From contig NZ_NPDZ01000002.1 in assembly GCF_002811875.1 (NCBI RefSeq), positions 310,001-374,000 on the forward strand: DNA of 64,000 bases, in the 5' to 3' direction. Position 1 is the first letter of the stretch, and each line of letters begins with the position of its first letter. Shown piece by piece: positions 43,865 to 54,386 of this stretch. Source of the DNA: Leptospira perolatii. Its GTDB lineage: Bacteria > Spirochaetota > Leptospiria > Leptospirales > Leptospiraceae. The translations under genes and the position numbers were made by a program. The notes beneath the pieces are model-generated. The model was not told where the DNA came from and did not search any database. It saw only the letters and a program-made list of their open reading frames with translations.

Positions 43865-44272
43865 TCGTAAGAGCGCTCCACATTACTGTCTATCGAAATT
43901 CGCGGGCAAAAAATTGCACCGAGAGCCTTTCTTTTGAAGGTAGAGCAGTCGGACCGAATCGCCGTGATAGATAGTTCGGATTAGAAGGGCGTTGGATTTT
44001 GTTCGCGCCGAATCTATCTTGAACTTATAATTGGAAAATATTCGCCTTACGACAAATAGGTGTTAGATTATTTCAGAGAGAATGAGTGCCATCTTGTCTC
44101 TCTGAAAAAATATCCGGTCCTAAATTTAGCTTTTTATTATAGAAAGTTAAGAGCTTCGAATGATTTTGAGGCAAAGATTTTTTTCTGATGCTTCAGGAGT
44201 AAGTTTCTTGTATAAGTCAGAAAGTGATTTATGTAAGTAAGTTTCAGCGAATTTGAAGAGGAGCGATCGATC
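43865..44272. other. Intergenic region between divergent lipoprotein and collagenase-like genes
   Basis: About 400 bases without a gene. The notable element is a perfect 11-base inverted repeat, TTTCAGAGAGA (44071-44081) and TCTCTCTGAAA (44097-44107), with a 15-base spacer. It lies about 165 bases before the collagenase-like gene, whose mRNA leader or operator could include it. No small gene was recognised. Confidence 0.5.
44071..44107. promoter_or_regulatory. Perfect 11-bp inverted repeat, possible operator or leader hairpin
   Basis: The arms TTTCAGAGAGA and TCTCTCTGAAA pair perfectly over 11 bases with a 15-base loop. It lies in a divergent promoter region, so a protein-binding site or a leader stem is more likely than a terminator. 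Confidence 0.5.
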
Positions 44273-46930
44273 ATGAAGAATCATATAGATAGAATGGTCC
44301 TAATTTTTTCCGTCTTTCTCATTTTTTTCCTTGGTTGCAGCAGAGAAGACGATCGTTTGCAGAAAAATCGAAGTTGGTGGGAGACTGTATTCGGTACAAC
44401 GAATGAGTATAGGGTGAAATCAGTCACGAGAAGCGCAGCTTCTTTTCACGAGCCTATCGGATTTAGAAAAGCGGGAGCTGAAATCGAAAATCATCTCGAC
44501 TTTGATGGAAAATTCAGCGTGAAGAAAAGAATTATCGTCCCTTCCGTGCAATTCTTTGGTTCGATCTCCAAGCAGAGCATGAATTCCGCAAGGATTGCCG
44601 AATGCACCGGAAGCTACGTTTCAAATTTGCAGCCGGGGGAGTTCGTTACTTTTTTGCAAACTCATGATTTAGATTGCTTAGACGAATTTCTCTGGGATTA
44701 TAATCAGGATTCGAACGCAATCTATTCCCAAGCAAACATGATCGCAGTAATCAATCGATTCTCTTCGATTGCTCCTCTTTACAACGGTACAAACGATTTA
44801 AGTTTTTTGCAACTATTCAGAATCTTTTGGGCCGGCTTTTATTTAAAAGCCTATTATACTTCCCTTCCATTCGATGAAGATCAAATCTCGCAAGCTTTGA
44901 TTTCACCGATGCAAACTTTTGCAGGCACTTCGAATTTTCTAGACGCTGGCGATATCTCCGGCGAAATTTTGAATTCCTTTTTTATCACAGCGAATAACGC
45001 TAAAATCGGAGGGCCGGCTTATTCCAGTATCCTTTCTTTCCTCGAAATTACTTTGAATCATCCAGAGAGAGTAACGAATAGCTACTGGCAGAGCAACGCT
45101 TTGAGTGCAATATTCAATTTGATCAGTCGGCAAACTCATCCTAGTTTTCCTTCCTTTCGCGCAGCAATAGATGCATCATTAATTGATAAACTAAGGAGAA
45201 TGGCTCTAATTACGAATTTCCTGACCGATTCAGAGGTCTGGATTCTGAATAATGCGATCTTTGATCTGACCATGATCGACTATTATCTTTCTACTTGGCG
45301 GCCTGCAGTCGCTTCCGCTTTGACTGAGGTTCTGGTTGCTTATCCTTACTTATCTGAGCCTTACCTTTGGGCAGTCAAGGGAGTGACTCAAAGATCGGAT
45401 TGTGCGCAGTTGGAGATTGGAGAGATTTGCTTAAGCGTCACAAAAAATGCAGTTCGGGCCAAAGCCTTCACGAATCATTATTCTTTCGACGACGGTACTC
45501 AGGTAGTTCATACTCCTTTGACGCTTCCGGACATCCAGCCTTTGTATCACGCACTCAAGCAGGTCGAATCGCAGTTCTTTCGTTTGGTGGGAGTTCATGC
45601 TCCTATCCCATCTGATCCTACGGATTCGATTGCAATGTACGTATACGGCACCTTGAAAGATTATCAAGTCTATCATCCTTTCTTGTTCAATCTTCCTACG
45701 AATAACGGAGGAATTTACATAGAACAGGACAAGGCTTTTTACACATACCAGCGGACACCTTCTGAAAGTATTTACACTTTGGAAGAATTGCTGCGTCATG
45801 AATACGTACATTATCTAGTGGGAAGATTTCTGGTCCAAGGGATGTGGTCCGAGGACCCGATCTATACGGATCAAAGAATGACTTGGTTCGACGAAGGAAT
45901 TGCCGAATTCTTAGCAGGCGGGACTACGAAAGAAATCATTCCGCGTAAAGTTTTGGTTTCTCAGATCGAAACGGATGAATCCGATAGGATGGACGTTTCC
46001 GAAATCGTGAGGGCTCGCTACGGAGATTTTAAGTTTTATCGATATTCTGGAAATTTCTTTCATTACCTATTTACGTATAGAAAGGATACTCTCAGGAATT
46101 TTTTGATTGCATTACGTGATCATAATATTCCCGCTTTTGATTCCCTGGTCGCTCAAATATCGGGAGATGCATCTCTCAATGCATCCTATCAGTCGTATCT
46201 GGATTCTCTTGTCTCAAGAGTTGACAGTCTGACGGATCCTCTGACTCTTGCTCCAGACCTAACAAACCTATCAACAAATGACACGGCTAGTATCGAGTCT
46301 GCATTTCGCTCTAAGCCCGAAGCCGGAACGGCAAAATGCACTATTTCTGCTTTCGGAATCAACGGGCGATTTTCTTGTAGAGGAACTACTACGGGAACAC
46401 TTCGTTCGAGTAGTGATTGGGTTGCAGGTTGGACTGAGTTAAATTCAAGATTGAACCAGATCATTTCTTCTCTCCAAAGCGAAGGAATCAATAATTTCGC
46501 GAGCATGAATTGCAGGCTGGGAGAAATTCGAATGTATAAATACTCAGACCAATTCTATCCTAGCGCACTGTATTCTTGTGAAGGACCGATCCCATCTCGA
46601 GACCCGATCTCCTATTCACATCCGGAGCAGGAGCAAGCTGATTTTAAGGATACAAGGCAAGGTTTTGGCTCGACCTGTTCTTTGATTTCTGCTCCGAATG
46701 TAAGCGTACAATGCAACACTTGGATCTCCACGATTCTGTTTCCGAATACTACAACCTACGAAGAAATGTACCCGTATTTGAACGGTGAATTTGTAGATTT
46801 GAAATCGGAAGTCTTTACAATGAGGCCTCCTTTTTATAAACGAATCACTTGCGATCTGCATTCGATCCAAACAGTGATAATGCCGAACGGGGAGAAATAT
46901 TTGGTCGGAAATTCGACTTGCAATCTCTGA
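44273..46930 (+). CDS. colA: M9-type collagenase-like lipoprotein
   Basis: The 885-residue protein has a lipoprotein signal ending IFFLGC. The zinc-binding site of peptidase family M9 is complete: LEELLRHEYVHYLVG with His509, Glu510 and His513, and WFDEGIAEF with Glu541, 28 residues after the second His. This equals the spacing I recall for clostridial collagenase ColG. Residues about 80-380 are helical and fit the activator domain before the peptidase domain. M9 enzymes cut collagen; a ColA of this kind is known as a Leptospira invasion factor. The C-terminal region after about residue 660 has paired cysteines in repeated short domains (KCTISAFGINGRFSC and similar). GAGGAG lies before the ATG. 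Lipidation is predicted, so it is likely surface-bound. Confidence 0.88.
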   Translation: MKNHIDRMVLIFSVFLIFFLGCSREDDRLQKNRSWWETVFGTTNEYRVKSVTRSAASFHEPIGFRKAGAEIENHLDFDGKFSVKKRIIVPSVQFFGSISKQSMNSARIAECTGSYVSNLQPGEFVTFLQTHDLDCLDEFLWDYNQDSNAIYSQANMIAVINRFSSIAPLYNGTNDLSFLQLFRIFWAGFYLKAYYTSLPFDEDQISQALISPMQTFAGTSNFLDAGDISGEILNSFFITANNAKIGGPAYSSILSFLEITLNHPERVTNSYWQSNALSAIFNLISRQTHPSFPSFRAAIDASLIDKLRRMALITNFLTDSEVWILNNAIFDLTMIDYYLSTWRPAVASALTEVLVAYPYLSEPYLWAVKGVTQRSDCAQLEIGEICLSVTKNAVRAKAFTNHYSFDDGTQVVHTPLTLPDIQPLYHALKQVESQFFRLVGVHAPIPSDPTDSIAMYVYGTLKDYQVYHPFLFNLPTNNGGIYIEQDKAFYTYQRTPSESIYTLEELLRHEYVHYLVGRFLVQGMWSEDPIYTDQRMTWFDEGIAEFLAGGTTKEIIPRKVLVSQIETDESDRMDVSEIVRARYGDFKFYRYSGNFFHYLFTYRKDTLRNFLIALRDHNIPAFDSLVAQISGDASLNASYQSYLDSLVSRVDSLTDPLTLAPDLTNLSTNDTASIESAFRSKPEAGTAKCTISAFGINGRFSCRGTTTGTLRSSSDWVAGWTELNSRLNQIISSLQSEGINNFASMNCRLGEIRMYKYSDQFYPSALYSCEGPIPSRDPISYSHPEQEQADFKDTRQGFGSTCSLISAPNVSVQCNTWISTILFPNTTTYEEMYPYLNGEFVDLKSEVFTMRPPFYKRITCDLHSIQTVIMPNGEKYLVGNSTCNL

Positions 46931-47099
46931 GATACAGTTACAGGGATTCGATCGAATTCCTGGGTTAGGCGGCGTGGTCTGAAAAGGGAGGTTTCATTCC
47001 AAAATTTTTAGGGCTGGTTCCGGATTCTAAGTGAATTTAGATTATTTCCGTGCCAGTCTATAGTTTATCTTTTACTTAAGGGATAAACGGAGGAATGAA

Positions 47100-47351
47100 A
47101 TGGCTTTATTACTAAGAAAACGGGGGATCGTCCTATTGATTTTTGCAATCTCTTTGTTTGCCTGCTCAGACTTGAAAGAGGCCTATGGGATGAAATCTGA
47201 TGACGACAAGAAGAAGTGTGACGATGGAAAGGTGCTATACCTCAGTTGTCTCGGAGCCTACCCAGGGAATCCGTACGCGAATACCTACTGCAACGGGCCT
47301 TATCTGGCTTTGGTTTCAGCCTGCGGCGGATCTGGCTCAAGCGGGTATTAA
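47100..47351 (+). CDS. Small cysteine-rich lipoprotein
   Basis: This 83-residue protein has a signal ending ISLFAC and a mature part of about 60 residues with four further cysteines (DKKKCDDG, LYLSCLG, NTYCNGP, VSACGG). It ends in a Gly/Ser-rich tail. GGAGG lies 6 bases before the ATG, so it is a real gene. I do not recognise a family. It stands alone, about 170 bases after the collagenase-like gene on the same strand. Confidence 0.75.
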   Translation: MALLLRKRGIVLLIFAISLFACSDLKEAYGMKSDDDKKKCDDGKVLYLSCLGAYPGNPYANTYCNGPYLALVSACGGSGSSGY

Positions 47352-47489
47352 TACATTATCATTCAATAATAAACTAATTTTAGAATTTTAGATTTTAGAG
47401 GAATTATAATGTTGTAGTTGGCCTTGTGAAAATTTCATGAATGTGCCATTCTTGTGTTAATTGTTCTGATATTCAATCCATTTAGGTCG

Positions 47490-47525
47490 GTTATAGTGCG
47501 GGTGAGTGTAGAACGCTTCTATAAC
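47490..47525 (+). promoter_or_regulatory. Leader inverted repeat before the transporter-chemoreceptor gene
   Basis: GTTATAG (47490-47496) pairs with CTATAAC (47519-47525) around 22 bases, about 125 bases before the ATG at 47651. It lies in a 299-base gap that has no other recognisable gene. It could be part of a leader or an operator; the support is weak. Confidence 0.3.
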
Positions 47526-47650
47526 TCGGCCTTGTTTTGTTAGTAAATAAATTTCTTTTGGCAATTCCAAAATAAACGCGTAAAGTATTGGGTGGTTTGT
47601 AAAGCAATTACTGCTTCGGTAGGGTGAATTCTATTACGGAGGAGTCACCG

Positions 47651-50008
47651 ATGAAGAACTTGAGTGCTCAAAAAGATTTTCCCACCTGGTTAAAAACAAT
47701 AACGATACTTTTGATTCTATTCGGTATAAATACCGATTCCATCTATTCAGAATCTCATGCTAAGACTCTCGCGAAGGATGTGGACATACTCTGGGTTGTT
47801 CTATCCGCAGCTCTGGTATTCTTTATGCAGGCAGGTTTTTTAATGTTGGAGACTGGTTTATCCAGGTTAAAAAATACGATCAATGTCGCGGTCAAAAATC
47901 TTACGGACTATTTAGTTGCTACTGTAGGATTTTTTGCAATTGGATTCGGTATAATGTGGGGATCTTCCTACCAAGGATGGTTAGGGATCGAACACTTTAT
48001 GCTGATGGATCTCTCTACCGGAAAGGAATACGCTTTTTTTCTATTCCAAGTAGCCTTTATGGGAACCGCGGCCACGATCGTCTCTGGGGCTGTTGCGGAA
48101 AGAATTAAATTTTCTGCATATATATACGCGTCTATATTCGTTTCCCTTTTTGTATATCCGATATTTGGTCACTGGGCTTGGGGAGGTGGATGGTTATCAC
48201 GGATCGGCTTCATGGACTTTGCAGGATCGACTGTGGTACACTCATTAGGCGGTTGGTTTGCGCTGGCAGGTGCGATTTTACTCGGGCCAAGGATCGGTAA
48301 ATTTTCAAAAGACGGAAAAGCTGAAAAGATTCCAGGACACGAATTGACTTCTTCGGTGCTTGGAGTTTTTATTCTCTGGTTCGGTTGGTTCGGATTTAAT
48401 GGAGGTAGTACATTAGCTTTTAATGATTTAGTTCCTTTGATTATCGTAAATACTTGCCTCGCGGCTAGTACGGGAGGATTCTCCTCTCTTTTAATCTCCT
48501 GGGCACTACAAAGAAAACCTTCTGTAGAAAGTACAATCGACGGAACCTTGGGAGGCTTGGTCGCGATTACCGCAGGTTGCAACGTATTGTCTCCGATATC
48601 GGCTTGTATTATAGGAATCATTGCAGGAGCTACTGTGATTTTTGCGGCGAGGATCTTGGAGCTATTTCATATAGACGACGTGGTAAACGCTTTTCCGATT
48701 CATGGAGTCTGCGGAATGATTGGTACAGTTGCGATCCCACTTTTTAAAGGATTCAATTTAGAAGCTCTAAAAGTCCAGGCAATCGGTGTGGCTGCTTGTG
48801 CCGGATGGTCCTTCGGTCTCGGGGTACTGTTCTTCCTGCTTCTCAAGATGACGATTGGAATCCGGGTCACTCGCCAAATGGAAGAAGACGGCCTCAACTT
48901 TGCAGAACACGGAGCAGGTTCTAGTTGGTTGGATCTATTAGGTTCTTTGCAAGAACTTTCTAGCGGTGCAGGAGATCTTTCTAGACAACTTAGAGTAGAA
49001 AAAGGGAGCGAGGCAGGCGCGGCCGCTGAATTGATGAATCGGTTCTTTACAACTCTTGCGGTCATGGTCAAATCGATTCAAGACAAGGCCGACGAACTCA
49101 GAAATTCTTCCTCTGCGCTTAATTCTTCTTGGGCTGTAGTGGATTCTAAAATTCAGAACCAATCTGCGAACTTCGATGAAGTAGAGGCTGTCGCCGAGGG
49201 ATTTAGATCAGCATTTTATCGTATCGCTAGCAACGCGGACGAACAGCAGGAAATAGAATCGAATAATACAAAACTAATATTCGATTTGATTCAGGAATTC
49301 AGACTGATGGGAACTTCTTTGACGGATTCCAAAAATACCTCTGAAAAAGCTTTCGCGGTCTCTAAGCAGAGTACGAATGAAATGGAGCATTTGGCGACCG
49401 GGTTCGCTCGAATGGTAGAGTCCACAAAGAAAGTAGAAGAAATGATACAACTTCTGTCTGAAATCTCGGATCGATTAGGAATGCTTTCTCTAAACGCTTC
49501 CATCGAGGCCGCAAGATCTGGCGCAGCGGGAAGGGGCTTTTCCGTAGTCGCGAGCGAAGTAAACAAGCTGGCGATGTTAACCGAAGAGCATACTAAAAGA
49601 GCAGGCGGATTCTTCAAGGATATACTCACATCCGTGACTGAGTGCAGAAACTCATTCTCTACTTTGGCCGAGAATTTTTCTGGTCTGGCCGCGGAGGTAG
49701 AAAGATCCAATAAAGTTTCCGAAAGTATTTTGCAAGAAGGCCAACAGATTCAGTTCCGACTAGAAGATCTGACTTCTAGAAACGAATCACTCAGAAAGTT
49801 GAGTCTGGATATTTCTGAATCTCTAAAAAATAGACTCGCGGAACTCGATTCTCTGTTTGTCTCCCTGTCGAAAGCGAACGATTCATTCTCCGAAATATCT
49901 ACTCAATCTAGGGGGCTTACAAATACTTCTGAGTTTTTGAACAGCCTCGCTGATGTATTGTTCAATCTAACTTCACGTTTCAGACTCAGGGAGGAAAAGG
50001 TAGTTTAA
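47651..50008 (+). CDS. Ammonium transporter fused to a methyl-accepting chemotaxis-type signalling domain
   Basis: The protein is about 785 residues. A signal peptide (residues 1-37) is followed by an Amt/Rh-type transporter with eleven hydrophobic segments (about 45-420). Amt signs are [43 protein letters not shown] with the pore His, and [11 protein letters not shown] with the second pore His. After a short linker, residues about 440-780 are a cytoplasmic coiled coil of chemoreceptor type, with the tip [20 protein letters not shown] around residue 611. No HAMP or ligand-binding domain lies between, so the transporter itself would be the sensor. The frame is open to a GTG at 47624, but ATG 47651 has GGAGGAG. 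Amt fused to kinases and cyclases is known; this pairing looks unusual. Confidence 0.92.
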   Translation: MKNLSAQKDFPTWLKTITILLILFGINTDSIYSESHAKTLAKDVDILWVVLSAALVFFMQAGFLMLETGLSRLKNTINVAVKNLTDYLVATVGFFAIGFGIMWGSSYQGWLGIEHFMLMDLSTGKEYAFFLFQVAFMGTAATIVSGAVAERIKFSAYIYASIFVSLFVYPIFGHWAWGGGWLSRIGFMDFAGSTVVHSLGGWFALAGAILLGPRIGKFSKDGKAEKIPGHELTSSVLGVFILWFGWFGFNGGSTLAFNDLVPLIIVNTCLAASTGGFSSLLISWALQRKPSVESTIDGTLGGLVAITAGCNVLSPISACIIGIIAGATVIFAARILELFHIDDVVNAFPIHGVCGMIGTVAIPLFKGFNLEALKVQAIGVAACAGWSFGLGVLFFLLLKMTIGIRVTRQMEEDGLNFAEHGAGSSWLDLLGSLQELSSGAGDLSRQLRVEKGSEAGAAAELMNRFFTTLAVMVKSIQDKADELRNSSSALNSSWAVVDSKIQNQSANFDEVEAVAEGFRSAFYRIASNADEQQEIESNNTKLIFDLIQEFRLMGTSLTDSKNTSEKAFAVSKQSTNEMEHLATGFARMVESTKKVEEMIQLLSEISDRLGMLSLNASIEAARSGAAGRGFSVVASEVNKLAMLTEEHTKRAGGFFKDILTSVTECRNSFSTLAENFSGLAAEVERSNKVSESILQEGQQIQFRLEDLTSRNESLRKLSLDISESLKNRLAELDSLFVSLSKANDSFSEISTQSRGLTNTSEFLNSLADVLFNLTSRFRLREEKVV

Positions 50009-50019
50009 GCAAATCTAAT

Positions 50020-50877
50020 TTACTCTATCTTAGGTTGATCCAAAATAGGAACTTTCCAAGCCTTTAGATTCGCCAGAACGAATTCTAAAAGAGTTTCCTG
50101 TTTTTTCCGAGCATCCATTTCCGGCGGAAGTGGAGTTCCGAATTTCATATGAATTTCGTTTTTGCGATGAAGGCTCGCGATATCTTTAAAGATTTTTCCG
50201 TTTTCCCAAAAATCTGTTCTAAGTGCCATCGGGACCACAGGGACTCCGGCTCTTGAAGCCAGCTTTACAGCGATGGAATTGAACTCACTCGGAGCAAACG
50301 TAGTGGTTCTGGTGCTTTGAGGAAATACTACGATAGAGGTTCCTCCTTTCAGAATCTTAGTGCCTTCTTCGAGTACCTTCACCAAATCTTCTCTCGGATT
50401 CGTTCTACCGACTGCGATTGGATTTCTGGACCTCATAACTGGTCCAAATAGCTTTCCTTTGACTAGACTTTCCTTTACAACGAATGTTACCGGACGAAAC
50501 GGAACGATGAAGTGAGGAAGGACAAAAGTCTCAAGAACGCTCATATGGTTTCCCGCAAAAACAACCGGTCCTTGTGGACTGATTAAGTTCTCCATATTCT
50601 CTACCTGGAACTTTCCTCCGCATTTTTCTACGAGGTCGAAAATTACACCCGAAGAAACCGTCCAAGTAGGATCATCATACTTACCATCTAACGAAAGTTT
50701 TCTGCTCTTAACTATCTCACTAAAGTAACCAAGAATGAAAGGCAAGTCGCTTCCGAGCAAAAGCCTATCAAAGAGCCAGCGCTTTCTATTGGCTGGAGTG
50801 GTATAAGACAAAGATGTGCCTGGTTCCCAGTGGATTTTTACACCTAACTCTTCACGATTCAGATTTTTGGAATGCAT
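50020..50877 (-). CDS. PlsC-family acyltransferase
   Basis: The 285-residue protein resembles 1-acylglycerol-3-phosphate acyltransferases. The catalytic motif is FAGNHMSVLETF, where the usual Asp of H-x4-D is Glu, and the second motif is VVFPQSTRTT in place of the usual F-P-E-G-T-R-S. Both are variants, so specificity may differ from standard PlsC, though the pattern fits this superfamily. PVVPMALRTDFW follows. The start is ATG 50877, overlapping the MFS stop, with GGAG before it. It is translationally coupled to the MFS transporter upstream. It would act at the inner face of the membrane; the acyl acceptor is unknown. Confidence 0.82.
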   Translation of the reverse strand: MHSKNLNREELGVKIHWEPGTSLSYTTPANRKRWLFDRLLLGSDLPFILGYFSEIVKSRKLSLDGKYDDPTWTVSSGVIFDLVEKCGGKFQVENMENLISPQGPVVFAGNHMSVLETFVLPHFIVPFRPVTFVVKESLVKGKLFGPVMRSRNPIAVGRTNPREDLVKVLEEGTKILKGGTSIVVFPQSTRTTTFAPSEFNSIAVKLASRAGVPVVPMALRTDFWENGKIFKDIASLHRKNEIHMKFGTPLPPEMDARKKQETLLEFVLANLKAWKVPILDQPKIE

Positions 50878-52097
50878 CACGCATCTCCTTTATTTATTTC
50901 GACTATATTAAATTCCGTAGATCTCATACTTGTCCAAATGAGAAAAGCGATCAGTATTGAGACCGAAGCGGAAAAAAGGAAAACATAGGGATGTCCTACG
51001 AATTCCCAAATCCAACCTGCAAAAATACTCGCGAATAGGAGGCAAATACTTTGCCCTCCTGAAAAGGTTCCAAACGCTGTGCCCGCGTCTTTCGCCGGGA
51101 CCAGATTGCTGATCCAGGCTTTGGCGATTCCTTCTGTTGAAGCTGCGTATATCCCGTACAAAAAGAATAATACAAGAAAGTGAAAGATAGAATCGCCTAA
51201 CGCCATCCCGCCGTAGGAAACTGCGAACAAGGCGAACCCGAGAGATAATATCTTTCTAGGTCCAATTGAATCAGATAAGTAACCAGCGGGAATCGAAAAA
51301 GCAGCATAGACTAGATTATAAAATATGTATACATAGATCATGGCATCCTGGGAGGATAAAACCTGTTTTACATAAAACAAAAGAAACAAGTCTGAGCTAT
51401 TCGCGAGTGAAAAAGTCCAGAGAAGCAGGGCAAACCTTTTGTATTTCGGCGGACTTTCTTTCCAGTATATTATGAAATCTTTGTATGATCCTCCCGGTGA
51501 AGGCGCAGCTTTTGGGTTAGAACTTTCGCGCAAAAAACTGGAAAGGAAAATTGTCAAGATTCCAGGAATTGCTGCAATGAGAAATAGTTGCGCAAAGGAA
51601 AGTCCAAAGTATCTAAAAGCAATTAGGGCAAGCAGGGGCCCTGTCACCGCGCCCAGTGTATCCATTGCTCTATGCAGACCGAAGATTTTGCCTTTGGATT
51701 TTGCCGTGGCTTCTTCAGATAATAAAGCATCCCTCGCACCAGTACGAATTCCTTTTCCCAAACGATCGATCGTCCTGGTCAAAAAAATCCAACCTATATT
51801 AGAAAATAGTACCATCATAGGCTTGGAAATTGCGCTAAGTGAATATCCGAGTCGGATAAACGGGACCCTCTTTTGAGAAACATCGCTTAACTTTCCGAAG
51901 GTGCCTTTGCTCAAGCCCGCTGTGGCTTCTGCCAGTCCTTCCAAAAAACCGATCCATGTAAAAGAGTAGCCAATACTAGAAAGATAGAGGGGCAGAATCG
52001 GATAGAGCATCTCGGATGCGATATCCGTAAGCAAACTGATCCAGCATAAAATCCAGACAGTTTTGGAGATACCGGATTGAGAATTAGAAGTGCTCAA
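50877..52097 (-). CDS. Major facilitator superfamily transporter
   Basis: The 406-residue protein has about twelve hydrophobic segments and MFS loop signs. FLEGLAEATAGLSKGTFGKLSD is the first cytoplasmic loop, TRTIDRLGKGIRTGARDALL follows, and a second half starts near KRFALLLWTF. The R-x-x-D-R-x-G-K-G-I-R-T motif is typical of one MFS subgroup whose members are often annotated as multidrug or sugar-like exporters. The start codon is TTG at 52097; no ATG fits nearby. It shares an overlap with the acyltransferase gene. The substrate is unknown. Confidence 0.85.
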   Translation of the reverse strand: MSTSNSQSGISKTVWILCWISLLTDIASEMLYPILPLYLSSIGYSFTWIGFLEGLAEATAGLSKGTFGKLSDVSQKRVPFIRLGYSLSAISKPMMVLFSNIGWIFLTRTIDRLGKGIRTGARDALLSEEATAKSKGKIFGLHRAMDTLGAVTGPLLALIAFRYFGLSFAQLFLIAAIPGILTIFLSSFLRESSNPKAAPSPGGSYKDFIIYWKESPPKYKRFALLLWTFSLANSSDLFLLFYVKQVLSSQDAMIYVYIFYNLVYAAFSIPAGYLSDSIGPRKILSLGFALFAVSYGGMALGDSIFHFLVLFFLYGIYAASTEGIAKAWISNLVPAKDAGTAFGTFSGGQSICLLFASIFAGWIWEFVGHPYVFLFSASVSILIAFLIWTSMRSTEFNIVEINKGDA

Positions 52098-52251
52098 AGA
52101 TTTAGTAGTGCAAAGAGGGAATAGCCAAGTAAATCAGGCCGAGTCAAAATCAAAAGAAGAATTTGCGAAAGCATGAATTGATTTAGATTATGTTGGTTGC
52201 AGAAAGCGACCAGCCCCAAAGTTTCGATAATTCTTTGGAGCCGAACTTTGT

Positions 52252-52884
52252 TTAGAAATTTGTCATCGATGGCGATTTCAAGAATGGAAACCTTTTGTTG
52301 TATTCCATTTCAAATCTTAGAATCGATTCAGAAGCATGGAAGGTACTATCGATTTCATCCCAACCATGTTTGATTCGGTCGACCTGAGAAGGATCTAAAA
52401 CAAAACTATATTCTTTTTGGTTTGCGGAGCAAACGAGCCTTTCTAGATCGATTTCCAATTCGCAACCGGGATTTTTTTCGACCCAGTTTGCAATTTCTAA
52501 AATCTGATCCTCTTGCAGTGCTACAAGTGCGATTCCGTTCTTTGCGCAATTGATCGAAAAAATATCCGCAAAGGACGGAGCTATCACCACTTTGAAACCA
52601 AAATCGGACAAGGCCCAAGGAGCATGCTCTCGACTAGATCCAGAGCCGAAATTTTTTCCGGAGATTAATATACTTGCGCCTTTGTATCTTTCAAAGTTGA
52701 GAGGAAAATCAGGATTCAATACTGTTTCCTCCGTATCCATATACCGCCAATCGTGAAACAAGTGTTTGCCGAATCCTTTTTTATCCACAAGCTTCATGAA
52801 TTGTTTGGGAAGAATTTGATCTGTGTCTATGTTTGCTCTGAGTACTGGCACTGCGATGCCTTTATGATTTTTCCAACCGTTCAT
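52252..52884 (-). CDS. leuD: 3-isopropylmalate dehydratase small subunit
   Basis: LeuD is the small subunit of isopropylmalate isomerase (leucine biosynthesis). The 210-residue length is normal. Motifs are [35 protein letters not shown] and [19 protein letters not shown]. The start overlaps the end of leuC by four bases, so the pair is coupled. The C-terminal end ([12 protein letters not shown]) is a little longer than in many LeuD. There is nothing unusual in the catalytic loop. Confidence 0.96.
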   Translation of the reverse strand: MNGWKNHKGIAVPVLRANIDTDQILPKQFMKLVDKKGFGKHLFHDWRYMDTEETVLNPDFPLNFERYKGASILISGKNFGSGSSREHAPWALSDFGFKVVIAPSFADIFSINCAKNGIALVALQEDQILEIANWVEKNPGCELEIDLERLVCSANQKEYSFVLDPSQVDRIKHGWDEIDSTFHASESILRFEMEYNKRFPFLKSPSMTNF

Positions 52885-54296
52885 GCGATTTCTCCTTTTC
52901 CTTGGTTTGGATTTGTCAATTTTCCGTGCACCGCAGCTAACACCGCCATTTCGGGGCTGACTAAATGAGTTCTTCCTCCTCTACCTTGCCTTCCTTCGAA
53001 GTTTCGGTTCGAGGTGGATGCACATCTTTCTCCTGGCTTTAGTACATCGTCATTCATTGCTAGACACATAGAACATCCGGGTTCTCTCCATTCAAACCCC
53101 GCTTCTATAAAGATCCGATCCAATCCTTCCTTTTCCGCCTGCCTTTTGACTCTGCCGGATCCGGGAACTACGATCGCATGTACTCTGTTAGATACTTTTT
53201 TTCCCTTGGCCAAGGTCGCTGCATTTCTCAAATCTTCCGTTCTAGAATTCGTGCAGGAGCCTATGAACACCTTGTCGATTTCAATTTCTGAAACCAGAGT
53301 TCCTGGCATTAAGCCCATATAAGCGAGAGCCCTTTTCGCAGATTCTTTTTGAGCTGGATCTGAAAAACTTTCCGGATCCGGAACAAAGCCGTCTATTGAC
53401 ACTGCTTGAGAAGGGTCTGTTCCCCAAGTTACCTGCGGAGAAATGGAATTTGCTTCTATGATCACGATTCGATCGTAGGAAGCTTCAAAATCTGATCTTA
53501 ACTTTTCCCACGTAGACGTCGCGACATCAAATAGGGGACCCTTTGGTGATCCCTCCAAATTTCGTAGGTAAGCGAAAGTGGTCTGATCAGGCGCGATCAA
53601 ACCTGCTCTTGCACCGGCTTCTATACTCATGTTGCACAAAGTCATCCTGGCATCCATCGACATTTTATATATTACGTTTCCTGAATATTCTATAACATGC
53701 CCGTTTCCACCATTCGTTCCGATCTTTGCGATCAAGGCTAAAGCTATGTCCTTTGCGGTTGTTCCGGGAGAAAGTTCTCCTTCGACACGGACCAGCATGT
53801 TTTTAGATTTTTTTTGTCTCAGTGTCTGGGTCGCGAGTACGTGTTCCACTTCGCTTGTTCCGATTCCGAAAGCCAAAGCACCGAAGGCTCCGTGAGTCGA
53901 GGTATGAGAATCTCCGCAAACGATCACTGTCCCGGGCGAGGTAAAGCCGAGCTCCGGCGCGACCACGTGGACGACTCCCTGGTCTGGGTGGTCTATATCC
54001 AAAAGCCTGATGTCAAATTCTTCGCAGTTCTTTTCTAATGTTTCCATTTGCAATTTAGAAACCGGGCCCGCCGCTTCCCTGGTTCTAAATCTCGTGGAAA
54101 CATTGTGATCAACTACGGCCAAGGTCAATTCAGGACGAAATACTTTCCGATTTCTTTCTCTAAGGCCGGAAAACGCCTGCGCCGAAGTGACTTCGTGCAT
54201 CAGATGACGATCCACCCAAAGCAAGTCTTCCCCGTTTATATCGCTTTGAATCACATGCGATTCCCAAAGTTTGTCGTACAAGGTTCTCGGTTTCAT
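52881..54296 (-). CDS. leuC: 3-isopropylmalate dehydratase large subunit
   Basis: LeuC carries the [4Fe-4S] cluster of isopropylmalate isomerase. The 471 residues include [28 protein letters not shown] (first cluster Cys near residue 350) and [12 protein letters not shown] (the other two, around 410-415), so the cluster ligands are complete. [15 protein letters not shown] and the C-terminal [11 protein letters not shown] are also typical. It is the first gene of leuCD. A LysR-type gene is divergent 90 bases away and probably controls it. Confidence 0.97.
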   Translation of the reverse strand: MKPRTLYDKLWESHVIQSDINGEDLLWVDRHLMHEVTSAQAFSGLRERNRKVFRPELTLAVVDHNVSTRFRTREAAGPVSKLQMETLEKNCEEFDIRLLDIDHPDQGVVHVVAPELGFTSPGTVIVCGDSHTSTHGAFGALAFGIGTSEVEHVLATQTLRQKKSKNMLVRVEGELSPGTTAKDIALALIAKIGTNGGNGHVIEYSGNVIYKMSMDARMTLCNMSIEAGARAGLIAPDQTTFAYLRNLEGSPKGPLFDVATSTWEKLRSDFEASYDRIVIIEANSISPQVTWGTDPSQAVSIDGFVPDPESFSDPAQKESAKRALAYMGLMPGTLVSEIEIDKVFIGSCTNSRTEDLRNAATLAKGKKVSNRVHAIVVPGSGRVKRQAEKEGLDRIFIEAGFEWREPGCSMCLAMNDDVLKPGERCASTSNRNFEGRQGRGGRTHLVSPEMAVLAAVHGKLTNPNQGKGEIA

Positions 54297-54386
54297 TCTG
54301 GCCTCCCGAATGATTAAAAAGTAACCGAAAACATAATATAATGCAAATAGATTGAAATTATATAAGCTATAACTAAATGTAATACT

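Noticed and set aside
48169..48621. 150-residue antisense frame within the transporter-chemoreceptor gene
   Set aside because: It lies entirely inside a strong coding sequence and looks like a mirror of its codon pattern.
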